NCBI GenBank assembly: GCA_050291245.1
Contig: JBNKJP010000069.1
Coordinates: 62,001 to 126,000 of the forward strand
Length of the DNA: 64,000 bases
Direction: 5' to 3'
Origin: Thiodiazotropha sp050291245
Lineage (GTDB): Bacteria > Pseudomonadota > Gammaproteobacteria > Chromatiales > Chromatiaceae
In this document: positions 38,858-48,400 of the stretch, in pieces
How positions within the stretch are numbered: position 1 is the stretch's first letter
How the letters are laid out: every line of letters begins with the position of its first letter
Position numbers and translations under genes: made by a program
The notes under the pieces: generated by a model
Told to the model about the DNA's origin: nothing
The model's input: the letters and a program-made list of their open reading frames with translations, nothing else
Database searches by the model: none

Positions 38858-39250
38858 CCCAAAGCCGGATATCAATATCATCAAGGGAATTCGTCAGAGA
38901 TCGACAGTGAAATTCCTTTGCGCTTATTGATTAGAGGTGAAGATCAGACGGCTAAAGAGTGCTTTACCGATATCGTGAATCAGGTTGGCACAAGAGTATC
39001 CGATGCTGAGTTTGAGAGACTGGCTGGGGCGGCGCTGCAAGGCGATCAAGTGGTCGATATATCCAGAGCGTACTTCCAATCCTCTCAGGCCGCAACTGCG
39101 ACAGGGATAGAAGCTTATAATGCTTTGCTTAGTCAAGGTGCCGCGCGGTTAAACAGTGCACTTGATCCGGGGTTGCGAGATTCTTACCAGTTCTATCTTG
39201 AGAATTTACAAAAGCCAGGAAGTGCTATCTGGACACCCACAATAACATGA
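38858..39250 (+). pseudogene. 3' remnant of an unidentified gene
   Basis: The frame is open from 38813 to the stop at 39250 but contains no plausible start: the first candidate is a TTG at 38918 in the middle of protein-like sequence (the residues just before it, GNSSEIDSEIPLR, look coding). The C-terminal ~110 residues are protein-like and helical. A strong terminator follows 10 bp after the stop. This suggests the end of a larger gene whose 5' part was lost. Family not recognised. Confidence 0.55.
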
Positions 39251-39260
39251 GCAAAGAAGA

Positions 39261-39297
39261 AGCCCCGCCAGCCTCTCGGCCAGCGGGGCTTTTGTTT
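39261..39297. terminator. Bidirectional terminator
   Basis: GC-rich stem (AGCCCCGC with GCGGGGCT, further pairing inside) followed by TTTTGTTT on the plus strand and TTCTTCTTT on the minus strand. It serves the gene remnant on the plus strand and the SymE-like frame on the minus strand. Confidence 0.85.
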
Positions 39298-39437
39298 CAT
39301 TCCTCCTCCTCAGCCGTCAACACCAGCCGCCCGGGTTGAACCCGGACCCTGACCTTGGCCCCGATCGCAAACCCGGCGGCCTTCAGCCATCGGCCCCGCA
39401 TCTGAATCCAGGGCACGGTGACCGGATGATTGGACAT
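39297..39437 (-). pseudogene. SymE-like toxin, probably damaged 5' end
   Basis: 46 residues from the Met at 39437 match the SymE core: VPWIQMRGRWLKAAGF, IGAKVRVRV, and GRLVLT before the stop. SymE is an AbrB-fold toxin of type I systems, SOS-linked in E. coli. Resemblance continues upstream to about 39488 (LTVGKLYYYYTQ), yet no ATG, GTG or TTG lies in that frame before a stop near 39545, and the lost region coincides with a triplicated 12-13-bp repeat. Either translation begins at 39437, giving a short protein, or the gene is dead. The stop lies inside the shared terminator. Confidence 0.65.
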
Positions 39438-39827
39438 ACCGGGTGGAACGTCTTGGGTGTAGTAGTAATAGAGTTTACCGACGGTAAGCGAAATGATGAC
39501 TGTCCATGTTTGCGGTCTCCATGTTTGCGGTCCATGTTTGCGTCACCTCAAGGAACACACGGGACGGGCCCTTGTCACTGAACGTTACCGGGTTTTACTC
39601 CAGTCATTGACGATTTGAGTAAACCGGCCGGGGTTACCGAGATCACCCACTGGATAAATTCAAAATAAAAGTTGAACTATGTCAAGTAACTTGAAAATGC
39701 AATACGTGTTGCCATTGCGGAAAGACCAAATGAACGCCAAAATATTTCATCGCTGTCTCCGGCGCAATACGGCATCGTTGTAGCTTGAGATATCAACTAG
39801 AATGAGATTCCCAGGGCGCCGAGGTAA
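39438..39827. other. Intergenic region upstream of the large lipoprotein gene
   Basis: 390 bp. It holds the upstream part of the SymE-like frame (39438-39488), a triplicated 13-bp repeat (39503-39542), and then AT-richer DNA with no gene recognised. The promoter of the lipoprotein gene must lie here; no clear -35/-10 pair was identified. Confidence 0.55.
39503..39542. repeat. Triplicated 12-13-bp repeat
   Basis: TCCATGTTTGCGG occurs at 39503 and 39518, and a 12-bp copy at 39531, with 15- and 13-bp spacing. It lies exactly where the SymE-like frame should have its start. Confidence 0.85.
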
Positions 39828-42812
39828 ATGAATAAAATAGGAAATAAATTCGGTCATGCATGGGCTCCTGCCAACGACTGGATCTTTAAATCACTCCTTC
39901 TGGGTTTACTCGTTATTCTCCTCAATGGCTGTGGTGACAAGACAACATCAAGGGATGATACTGCCACTCAGGATGATACAACACCTCCTGAAATCACTTT
40001 GCTGGGGGCTAATCCTATTGGGATAACTCGTGCACCCGATGCTACTTTCAGTGATCCGGGGGCGACCGCTCATGACAATGTAGACGGCGATATCAGTGCG
40101 AATATCGTGGTGGGGGGTGATACGGTGGATACCGCCACAGTCGGTACCTATGTGTTGACCTATGATGTTAAAGATGCGGCAGGCAACGCAGCCAGCCAGG
40201 TAACCCGTAGTGTTGTGGTGACCGATGAGATCACTGAGGATCGTGATACAACGCCTCCGGTCATTACCCTTCTTGGAGCCAACCCTCTCAGACTTGTGCT
40301 CTCACAGACTTCTGCTTTCAGTGATCCGGGTGCGACCGCGTTGGACAATGTGGACGGTGATATCAGCGCGAATATCATGGTAAGCGGTGATACGGTGAAT
40401 AGCGCCGTGACGGGTACTTATGTAGTGATCTATAACGTCAACGACGCGGCTGGCAACGCCGCACCTGAAGTGCGCCGCACCGTGGTGGTAGGCACAGACA
40501 CTACAGCTCCGGTTATCACTCTACAAGGCGCCAGTTCACTTGAAGTTGCGCTTTCTTCCGATGCCACCTCATTCATCGATCCGGGTGCCACTGCAATTGA
40601 TGATGTGGATGGCGATATCAGTGCGAATATCGTGGTGGGTGGCGATACAGTCGATACCGCCACTACGGGCGCCTATGTAGTGACCTACGATGTGACTGAC
40701 GCCGCGGGCAATGCGGCTGAGCAGGTGACACGCACTGTTGAGGTCGTTGAAAGCACCTCTTCAGACGCCGATGCCTGTCCGGAGAACGGTCTGAAGACCG
40801 ACCCCGGTATCTGTGGTTGCGACGTCCTCGATCTCGATCAGGATCACAATGGCGTGATGGATTGTCAGCAGGCTACGCCCGTTGGTTGGACGGATCTGTC
40901 TCAATACCTGGTGGAGAGCGATGGCAGCCATAGTCTCGGTGACCACAACTCGGATTTTAATGCCACCCGTGATCAAGGTAGCAAGATCGTCTATTTTGAT
41001 AGCACCTCGGGGGATAATGCGACCGCGGAAGCCTACTGGTGGGATGGTACACATATCGTCGATTCTGATGGCAGTACACTCAATCCGGACAATAGCCAAG
41101 CATACGGCACTGACCCTCTAAACCCCAATGAAGATGCTATTCGACCTTTTGCCACTCTGCCTTCTGATAACTCCGACCTGCGCTTAGTCACGCAGAAAAG
41201 GGGTGCCATCGATTTTTCCAGACTGGCTGGAGGTTATCCCGATTGGTTTCTGTTTCGGCGTGGCCAGGTTCACTCAGGTATCGAACAGAAGCTGGTGGGT
41301 GGCCGCAGCGAAGCGGAGCCCATGGTGATAACCGGCTACGGTCCGCTTGCCGATGGCAGGGCAATCCTGGAAGGCGGTTTAGGTGGCAGTACCGGCGGCG
41401 GCACGAGTTATTGGCTCCATCAGGTGCTCGCCTCACTGGAAATCCGTGGCCAATACGGTTGGTTTGATAGCGAATCCGCCCCCTCGGCCAACGATTCTGG
41501 CGGGCCGGTGACCGCCTATCTGGAAGATTGCTATTTTCCTTCGAGAACGGGAGGAGGGATCGCTTATCCACCCACGCAGACTGACTTTCGACGCACGATT
41601 GTGACTGGCCATTGGAGGCCCGCATCAGATGGTGCTCACGTGCAGGGTTACTTTACCCATGGTTTCGAGAACAGAGTCAGTTTTGATGAAGTCATTTTCT
41701 ACAAGAATGGTTTTCTCTCCGATCCCCTAACCGATCCGGATCCGATCTACGATAAGTTCTCACGCAACATCTACGAGGGCGGTGGTGCCCAGATGGGCCA
41801 TGTCTACCGCAACTTCATCAGTGCCGATGGCGGTTCTGGGGGGCCTCAGATGCGTTTCGGTGGGTGGATGGAGAACAGCTTGATCCTGGAAGGGTATTTC
41901 TACAGCTCCACCAACAGCAATAAGGCGGAAAACGAGTGGTTGCAAAACGGTAATCAGAGCGGCCAATCCGCGTTGGTGCGCAACAACGTGCAGTTGATCT
42001 ATGGCTACCCGACCCCCATCGATCCAGACACCGATGGTAGGTCGGACACCAGTGCCCAACCCGGGTGGGGCTACACCCTACAGGGGGCCTCGTTTGGCGT
42101 TGTGATCGAAGGTAATATCATCTCCGGAGCGATGCTCAGTGATGACCTGGGCGGCGCGGCTGTTCGCGGTTTGGTTTTGTCCGTCAATCCGGCAATCTAC
42201 GCGGATGGAAATACCTATAACCAGAAAAACAATACCCTGCGCAACAATATCATCTATCGCAGCGACAATGGGCTACAGCTTTTAGGTAGTGCAAGTGGTG
42301 TCTCTGACATCGAAATCAGCGGCAATGTTTTCGTCGCGGATACCCCGATTGACAATCGAGCAAGCGACCTCAATCAGGCCGCACAGATCAATGTCGACAA
42401 CAACCGTTTCTATTGCAGTGGTAGCCTTCCCAGCGGTGACTGGTTCGGTAGCGGCAATAGTTCAAGCGGTTATTCAAATGCCGCCAGCACAGAGGGTTGG
42501 AGCGATCCTGACCGTAGCCTGAAACGCTATGTAACGGAGGTCTTGGGACTGACCCTGCTCGACTGGGGCGATGACCCCAATCTGGATGCCACCGCCAAGC
42601 AGGCACGCATAAATGCGGGCGAAGTCTACGATCCCACCGGCATGAAGACCTTCATGGCGGTCGCTATCCACATGCGTAAGGGCGGTACAGACACCATTCC
42701 CAACAATGGTAAACCGAATCTCAACGGTGATTATCCATGGGATACGCGCTTTACAGCCCAGGCAGTAGTGAACTGGATTCGTGCCGGTTTCGGGCTTGCT
42801 GAGGTTGATTAA
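39828..42812 (+). CDS. Lipoprotein with three Ig-like (DUF5011/HYR) repeats and a beta-helix
   Basis: 994 aa. A signal segment ends in the lipobox LLNGC (Cys35). Three ~83-residue Ig-like repeats follow (about 50-133, 140-221, 224-307), each beginning D-T-T-x-P and containing DPGAT, DVDGDISANI and DAAGNAA. A Cys-rich calcium-binding-like linker (317-347; DLDQDHNG) leads to a ~640-residue domain rich in N-x-I/NNIIYR-type turns, suggesting a right-handed parallel beta-helix. It probably sits on the outer membrane and could bind or cleave a polysaccharide. GAGGTAA precedes the ATG. It is the largest accessory gene in the window and is alone in its unit. Confidence 0.82.
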   Translation: MNKIGNKFGHAWAPANDWIFKSLLLGLLVILLNGCGDKTTSRDDTATQDDTTPPEITLLGANPIGITRAPDATFSDPGATAHDNVDGDISANIVVGGDTVDTATVGTYVLTYDVKDAAGNAASQVTRSVVVTDEITEDRDTTPPVITLLGANPLRLVLSQTSAFSDPGATALDNVDGDISANIMVSGDTVNSAVTGTYVVIYNVNDAAGNAAPEVRRTVVVGTDTTAPVITLQGASSLEVALSSDATSFIDPGATAIDDVDGDISANIVVGGDTVDTATTGAYVVTYDVTDAAGNAAEQVTRTVEVVESTSSDADACPENGLKTDPGICGCDVLDLDQDHNGVMDCQQATPVGWTDLSQYLVESDGSHSLGDHNSDFNATRDQGSKIVYFDSTSGDNATAEAYWWDGTHIVDSDGSTLNPDNSQAYGTDPLNPNEDAIRPFATLPSDNSDLRLVTQKRGAIDFSRLAGGYPDWFLFRRGQVHSGIEQKLVGGRSEAEPMVITGYGPLADGRAILEGGLGGSTGGGTSYWLHQVLASLEIRGQYGWFDSESAPSANDSGGPVTAYLEDCYFPSRTGGGIAYPPTQTDFRRTIVTGHWRPASDGAHVQGYFTHGFENRVSFDEVIFYKNGFLSDPLTDPDPIYDKFSRNIYEGGGAQMGHVYRNFISADGGSGGPQMRFGGWMENSLILEGYFYSSTNSNKAENEWLQNGNQSGQSALVRNNVQLIYGYPTPIDPDTDGRSDTSAQPGWGYTLQGASFGVVIEGNIISGAMLSDDLGGAAVRGLVLSVNPAIYADGNTYNQKNNTLRNNIIYRSDNGLQLLGSASGVSDIEISGNVFVADTPIDNRASDLNQAAQINVDNNRFYCSGSLPSGDWFGSGNSSSGYSNAASTEGWSDPDRSLKRYVTEVLGLTLLDWGDDPNLDATAKQARINAGEVYDPTGMKTFMAVAIHMRKGGTDTIPNNGKPNLNGDYPWDTRFTAQAVVNWIRAGFGLAEVD
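39975..40748 (+). repeat. Three tandem Ig-like repeat units
   Basis: Units at about 39975-40226, 40245-40490 and 40497-40748. Units 1 and 3 are nearly identical over the GATATCAGTGCGAATATCGT stretch, indicating recent duplication within the gene. Confidence 0.85.
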
Positions 42813-42996
42813 GCCATTGATACCAACCCGGCGGTTCGATCCGCTACACCAGTGTACCCCGCCATAGATTCGGTCGTTGTCTTCTTAAGGCAACAGCACC
42901 AGGGTCTTTCCGTTCTGTGCTGTTAAATGATGGCTGTCCATCTTTGAGGGAAGCGACCCCAGTAGACTGGGGTCAATAATCATAGGGCGTGTTCGA

Positions 42997-43203
42997 TCAT
43001 TCAAATACGCCCCCGGTGCGAACACCCAGTATCTTCAAAATCTTCGGTACGGGGCAGAACCCTGTGAAAAAGGCTTGAAACAGCATGAAGCCAACAAAGG
43101 CCGTGGCATACAGAAAATATTCGATTTGGGTGGCAAGATAGGCACCAACGGTTCCCATAATAAGAACGCCGACTAAGGCGAAGGTAATGCGTTCGACAGT
43201 CAT
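42997..43203 (-). CDS. DUF2892 (YgaP-type) small membrane protein
   Basis: 68 aa with two transmembrane helices (about residues 5-28 and 33-52) and the FTGFCPVPKIL segment typical of DUF2892 domains. In YgaP this domain anchors a rhodanese; here it stands alone. The CTGGAG site supports the ATG at 43203 over the upstream Met at 43293. Role unknown, possibly linked to sulfur chemistry by analogy only. Confidence 0.8.
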   Translation of the reverse strand: MTVERITFALVGVLIMGTVGAYLATQIEYFLYATAFVGFMLFQAFFTGFCPVPKILKILGVRTGGVFE

Positions 43204-43404
43204 AAACTCAACTCCAGATTTAAATGCCTCTGGTGCGATTTGATTACCGCACAAATGTAATTTGGCAGACACCCATATCCCTGTCTGAAACATTTGTTAC
43301 ACAAAGTCTTGATCTGACGGTTACCGGCGTATATTGAATTCGCCATTCAATGCAATACCGGTATTATGGGCGTTCCGTAAACCAATAGCCGTGAACCTCC
43401 CTTT

Positions 43405-44466
43405 ATGACCATGACCCCGCCTGTTGAACACGTCACCCCGGACGACGCCATCCTCTGGCATGAAGAGCGGCTCTACTTGCTGGACCAGCGAAAACTACCC
43501 CAACAGGTCTCATTCCTGGCGTTGAACAGCGCCGCAGAAACGGCTCAGGCCATCGCCGACATGGTGGTGCGCGGGGCTCCGGCGATCGGTGTTACCGCCG
43601 CCTACGGCGTGGTGCTGGCCGTGCGGGACGCCTATGCAAGGGCAGGCTCGGAATGGCGAGAGCATCTCATAGAGGATCTGGAGCGGTTGCGTCGCTCACG
43701 ACCCACGGCGGTCAACCTGTTCTGGGCAATAGCACGCATGCGGCAGCGGATTGCTCGCCTGGCCGTGGATGAGGATCCTGTTGAACGCCTGCTCGGTGAG
43801 GCCCGGGCCATCCATGCGGAGGATGTCGCGGCAAACCGGGCCATGGGGGCCTACGGGGCCGAACTGATCGGTCCGAACTCCGGCGTGATCACCCATTGCA
43901 ATGCAGGTGCCCTGGCCACCGGGGGGTATGGCACCGCCCTGGGTGTTATCCGTTCCGCGCATGCGGCGGGCAAGCTGACCACCGTGTATGCCGATGAGAC
44001 CCGTCCCTGGTTGCAGGGTGCGCGCCTGACGGCCTGGGAACTGCTTCAGGATGGCATTCCGGTAACCCTGCTGGCGGATGGGGCGGCGGCGAGCCGCATG
44101 GCCCAGGGGGGGGTCGATTGGGTGATCGTGGGCTCGGACCGGATCGCCGCCAATGGGGATGTAGCCAACAAGATCGGTACCTACCAACTGGCCGTGACCG
44201 CCCGCTACCATGGTGTGAAGGTCATGGTAGTGGCGCCGACCTCCACGATAGATATGTCGCTGCCCTCGGGGACACAGATACCCATCGAGGTGCGGGATTC
44301 CGGTGAACTGCTGGCCTGTGGCGGTACCCCGGTGGCGGCCCCGGGTGCGTCGGTGTGGAATCCGGTATTTGATGTCACTCCGGCCGGTCTGGTGGATGCG
44401 ATCGTGACGGAAAGGGGCGTTGTCCACTCGCCAGATGAAAAAAAGATGGAAAATTTGATGGAATGA
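43405..44466 (+). CDS. mtnA: S-methyl-5-thioribose-1-phosphate isomerase
   Basis: 353-aa eIF2B-related isomerase converting methylthioribose-1-phosphate to methylthioribulose-1-phosphate. Visible motifs: VVRGAPAIGVTAAYG, the catalytic-region THCNAGALATGG (Cys and neighbours), and GSDRIAANGDVANKIGTY containing the catalytic Asp. It starts the plus-strand core run leading to gyrA and faces mtaD across the accessory segment. No other mtn gene is in the window. Confidence 0.96.
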   Translation: MTMTPPVEHVTPDDAILWHEERLYLLDQRKLPQQVSFLALNSAAETAQAIADMVVRGAPAIGVTAAYGVVLAVRDAYARAGSEWREHLIEDLERLRRSRPTAVNLFWAIARMRQRIARLAVDEDPVERLLGEARAIHAEDVAANRAMGAYGAELIGPNSGVITHCNAGALATGGYGTALGVIRSAHAAGKLTTVYADETRPWLQGARLTAWELLQDGIPVTLLADGAAASRMAQGGVDWVIVGSDRIAANGDVANKIGTYQLAVTARYHGVKVMVVAPTSTIDMSLPSGTQIPIEVRDSGELLACGGTPVAAPGASVWNPVFDVTPAGLVDAIVTERGVVHSPDEKKMENLME

Positions 44467-44630
44467 TGATCTGAGAGCGCCTTAAACCGGATATCAGGCG
44501 TTTTTTATACAACATAGTGTCGGGGGCTATGGTAAACTTGTCATTTTTGTGACGCCCCGCAGAACTCGTGAGAATCACCGGTCGAGCGGCGGCCTGCGCC
44601 CCGGGCGACAAAGGAAGATAACAACGCACT

Positions 44631-47222
44631 ATGTCTGAATTCGCTAAAGAAGTCCTCCCCGTCAATCTCGAAGACGAGATGCAGCAATCCTACCTGGCCT
44701 ATGCCATGAGCGTGATCGTGGGGCGGGCCCTCCCGGATGTTCGGGATGGCCTCAAACCGGTTCATCGCCGGGTGCTGTACGCCATGAGCGAACTGGGCAA
44801 CGATTGGAACAAACCCTATAAGAAATCGGCCCGTATCGTGGGTGACGTCATCGGTAAATACCATCCCCACGGTGACACCGCGGTGTATGACACCATCGTA
44901 CGCATGGCCCAACCCTTCTCCATGCGCTACATGCTGGTGGATGGTCAGGGCAACTTCGGATCGGTGGACGGCGATTCCCCGGCCGCCATGCGTTACACCG
45001 AGGTGCGCATGTCGCGCATCGCCCACACCATGCTGGACGACCTCGATAAGGAGACGGTGGATTTCGTCAGCAACTATGACGAGACCGAACGGGAGCCTTC
45101 GGTCCTGCCCGCACGCATCCCCAACCTGCTGGTCAACGGTTCCGCCGGTATCGCGGTGGGTATGGCCACCAACGTCCCGCCGCATAACCTCAGAGAGGTG
45201 ATCAACGCCTGTGTGGCTTTGATCGACGATCCCCGGATCAGCATCGAAAGTCTGATGGACCACCTGCCGGGGCCCGATTTCCCCACCGCCGGTTTGATCA
45301 ACGGGGCCAGCGGCATTCACGAGGCCTATCACACCGGCCGGGGACGTATCTATATGCGGGCTCGCTCCCTGGTGGAGACCGACGAGAGCAACGGCAAGCA
45401 GACCATCATCGTCAATGAGTTGCCCTACCAGGTGAACAAGGCGAGGCTGATCGAGAAGATCGCCGAGCTGGTCAAGGAGAAGAAGATCGAGGGGATCACC
45501 GAACTGCGCGATGAGTCCGACAAGGACGGAATGCGGATCGTCATCGAGCTGCGCCGGGGGGAAGTGGCCGAGGTGGTGCTCAACAATCTCTACCAGCAGA
45601 CCGCCATGCAGAGCGTATTCGGCATTAACATGGTGGCCCTGGTTGACGGCCGCCCGAGGTTGTTGAACCTCAAGCAACTGCTGGAATTCTTTATTCGCCA
45701 CCGCCGGGAGGTGGTGACCCGCCGTACCCTCTACGAACTGCGCAAGGCCCGGGATCGCGCCCATGTGTTGGAAGGTCAGGCGGTGGCTCTGGCCAACATC
45801 GACGAGGTCATTCAGCTCATCAAACAGGCGGCTAATCCCGCCGAGGCCAAGAAGGGCCTGATGGAACGGACCTGGCAATCGGGTACGGTGGAGTCCATGC
45901 TGCAGCGCTCCGGGGCCGCCAGTACCCGGCCGGAGGATCTGTCCGACGAGTTTGGCCTGACCCCGACCGGGTATCGCCTGACCGATGTCCAGGCCCAGGC
46001 AATTCTCGATCTGCGACTGCACCGCCTCACCGGGCTGGAGCAGGACAAGATCATCAACGAATACGAGGAGTTGCTGGAAAAGATCGCCTTCCTGCTGGAG
46101 ATTCTCGGCAGTTCGGAACGTCTGATGCAGGTGATTCGGGAAGAGTTGCTGGAGATCATGGAGCAGTACGGTGACGAACGCCGTACCGAGATCATCCACA
46201 CCCGCCTGGATCTGACCCTGGAGGATCTGATCACCGAAGAGGATGTGGTGGTGACCCTCTCCCATGCGGGCTATGCCAAGGCGCAGCCGGTCAGTACCTA
46301 CCAGGCGCAGCGTCGTGGCGGCAAGGGCAAGATCGCGACCGCCACCAAGGATGAGGATTTCATCGACAAGCTGTTCGTCGCCAGTACCCATGACACCATT
46401 CTCTGCTTCTCCAACCTGGGTAAGGTCTACTGGCTGAAGGTCTATGAACTGCCTCAGGCGGGGCGTAACGCCAGAGGCAAACCGATCGTCAATCTGTTGC
46501 CTCTTGAAAAGGATGAACAGATCAATGCCATCTTGCCGGTCCGGGAGTACCAGGAGGATCGTTTTGTGTTCATGGCGACCAGTTCCGGCACGGTGAAGAA
46601 GACCTCGCTGGAGGCCTTCTCCCGACCCCGCGCGAATGGCATCATCGCCGTCGATCTGCGGGATGGGGACAAGCTGGTCGGAGTCGATATCACCGATGGT
46701 CAACAGGATATCCTGCTGTTCAGCAGCAGCGGCAAGGCGGTGCGCTTCGCCGAGGCCAATGTGCGTGCCATGGGACGTACCGCCTGCGGAGTCCGGGGTA
46801 TCCGTCTTGAGTCCGGCCAACAGGTGGTGTCGCTGATTGTCGCGTCTCAGGGTGATGTGCTGACGGTGACCGAGAACGGTTACGGTAAGCGCACCCCCAT
46901 CGACCAGTACCCGGTACATGGGCGAGGGGGACAGGGCGTGATCTCGATCCAGACATCAGAGCGCAACGGGGCCGTGGTCGGCGCGGTGCAGGTCAGTGAG
47001 GACGACGAGGTGATGATGATCTCCGATGGCGGTACCCTGGTACGCAACCGGGTCACCGAGATCTCCCAGATGGGTCGTAATACCCAGGGTGTGATCATGA
47101 TCCGTCTCCACAAACAGGAGCGTCTGATCGGTATCGAGCGGGTTGAAAGCCTGGAGGGGGAAGACGAACTGGAAGACGGCGAAGCCGAGTCCGGATCGGA
47201 TCTTCCTCCCGAGGATAGCTGA
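44631..47222 (+). CDS. gyrA: DNA gyrase subunit A
   Basis: 863 aa. The catalytic Tyr122 is in AAMRYTEVRMS, the quinolone-resistance region is at 67-106, and the GyrA-box QRRGGKG begins the C-terminal wrapping domain. Position 83 is Thr (Ser in E. coli) and 87 is Asp. The acidic C-terminal tail resembles other gammaproteobacterial GyrA. With GyrB it introduces negative supercoils. serC lies 87 bp downstream, as in Pseudomonas. Confidence 0.98.
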   Translation: MSEFAKEVLPVNLEDEMQQSYLAYAMSVIVGRALPDVRDGLKPVHRRVLYAMSELGNDWNKPYKKSARIVGDVIGKYHPHGDTAVYDTIVRMAQPFSMRYMLVDGQGNFGSVDGDSPAAMRYTEVRMSRIAHTMLDDLDKETVDFVSNYDETEREPSVLPARIPNLLVNGSAGIAVGMATNVPPHNLREVINACVALIDDPRISIESLMDHLPGPDFPTAGLINGASGIHEAYHTGRGRIYMRARSLVETDESNGKQTIIVNELPYQVNKARLIEKIAELVKEKKIEGITELRDESDKDGMRIVIELRRGEVAEVVLNNLYQQTAMQSVFGINMVALVDGRPRLLNLKQLLEFFIRHRREVVTRRTLYELRKARDRAHVLEGQAVALANIDEVIQLIKQAANPAEAKKGLMERTWQSGTVESMLQRSGAASTRPEDLSDEFGLTPTGYRLTDVQAQAILDLRLHRLTGLEQDKIINEYEELLEKIAFLLEILGSSERLMQVIREELLEIMEQYGDERRTEIIHTRLDLTLEDLITEEDVVVTLSHAGYAKAQPVSTYQAQRRGGKGKIATATKDEDFIDKLFVASTHDTILCFSNLGKVYWLKVYELPQAGRNARGKPIVNLLPLEKDEQINAILPVREYQEDRFVFMATSSGTVKKTSLEAFSRPRANGIIAVDLRDGDKLVGVDITDGQQDILLFSSSGKAVRFAEANVRAMGRTACGVRGIRLESGQQVVSLIVASQGDVLTVTENGYGKRTPIDQYPVHGRGGQGVISIQTSERNGAVVGAVQVSEDDEVMMISDGGTLVRNRVTEISQMGRNTQGVIMIRLHKQERLIGIERVESLEGEDELEDGEAESGSDLPPEDS

Positions 47223-47309
47223 CGAAACGGCTGTCATTTTAGGCAGCCGGAATATTTCTGAATCACGCCGTTCAGGCGATATCTGAAACACACTGCAATG
47301 AGGGCCAAG

Positions 47310-48392
47310 ATGTCAAGAGTCTTTAATTTTAGCGCCGGTCCGGCGATGTTGCCGGAAGAAGTTCTGCTGCAAGCCAAGGAGGAGATGCTGGACTGGCAGG
47401 GCTCTGGCATGTCGGTGATGGAGATGAGTCACCGGGGCAAGGAGTTTATGTCCATCGCCGAACAGGCAGAGGCTGATCTGCGTGGCTTGATGTCGGTCCC
47501 GGATAACTACAAGGTGCTGTTTCTGCAAGGTGGGGCGTCGAGCCAGTTCGGCATGATCCCGATGAACCTGACCCGCAACAATCGCAAGGTGGACTATATC
47601 AATACCGGTTCCTGGTCGAAAAAGGCGATCGGTGAGGCGAAGCGTTTTGCGGATGTGCATATCGCAGCGACCACCGAGGAGTCCAAGTTTACCCGCACCC
47701 CCGCCCAGTCGGAACTGCAACTCAGTGGCGACGCCGCGTATGTGCACTACACCCCCAACGAAACCATCCAGGGGGTGGCATTTCCCTATCTGCCCGATAC
47801 CGGCGAGGTGCCCCTGGTGGCGGATTTCTCCTCCACCATTCTGTCACGTCCCGTGGATGTGAGCCGTTACGGCATCATCTATGCCGGTGCGCAGAAAAAC
47901 ATCGGCCCAGCGGGTTTGACCCTGGTGATCATCCGCGAGGATCTGATCGGCGAAGCCATCGATGGGACGCCGGCGATGTTCCAGTACACCACCCACAGCG
48001 AAAATGGTTCCATGTACAACACTCCGCCCACCTACGGCTGGTATCTGGCCGGGCTGGTGTTCAAGTGGCTGCAGGGCAAGGGCGGCCTGGAGGGCATGGC
48101 CGAGATTAACCGGCGCAAGGCGGAGTCTCTCTATCGCGCCATCGATGAATCGGGTTTCTACAACAATCCGGTGGATCCGCAAAGCCGTTCCTGGATGAAC
48201 GTGCCGTTCACCCTGGCCGATGCGGCGCTGGACGCCAAATTCCTGGAAGGGGCCAGTGCGGCCGGGTTGAAGACCCTCAAGGGGCATCGCTCCGTGGGGG
48301 GTATGCGCGCCAGTATCTACAACGCCATGCCGGAAGCGGGGGTTGCGGCCCTGATCGATTTCATGGCCGAGTTCGAGCGTGTGAACGGCTAG
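47310..48392 (+). CDS. serC: Phosphoserine aminotransferase
   Basis: 360-aa class V PLP enzyme that makes phosphoserine from 3-phosphohydroxypyruvate, also used in pyridoxine synthesis. The PLP-lysine segment YAGAQKNIGPAG is intact. The Met at 47310 starts the family N-terminus RVFNFSAGPAMLP; a Met four codons earlier is possible. It is followed by serA, the preceding step of the same pathway. Confidence 0.97.
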   Translation: MSRVFNFSAGPAMLPEEVLLQAKEEMLDWQGSGMSVMEMSHRGKEFMSIAEQAEADLRGLMSVPDNYKVLFLQGGASSQFGMIPMNLTRNNRKVDYINTGSWSKKAIGEAKRFADVHIAATTEESKFTRTPAQSELQLSGDAAYVHYTPNETIQGVAFPYLPDTGEVPLVADFSSTILSRPVDVSRYGIIYAGAQKNIGPAGLTLVIIREDLIGEAIDGTPAMFQYTTHSENGSMYNTPPTYGWYLAGLVFKWLQGKGGLEGMAEINRRKAESLYRAIDESGFYNNPVDPQSRSWMNVPFTLADAALDAKFLEGASAAGLKTLKGHRSVGGMRASIYNAMPEAGVAALIDFMAEFERVNG

Positions 48393-48400
48393 TTGAATTG

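Noticed and set aside
44477..44511. Possible terminator between mtnA and gyrA
   Set aside because: Stem of about 5 bp with a 13-nt loop is too weak despite the following T run.
44541..46919. 792-codon open frame antisense to gyrA
   Set aside because: It mirrors a strongly coding GC-rich gene, matches no family and has no ribosome site; gyrA is certain.
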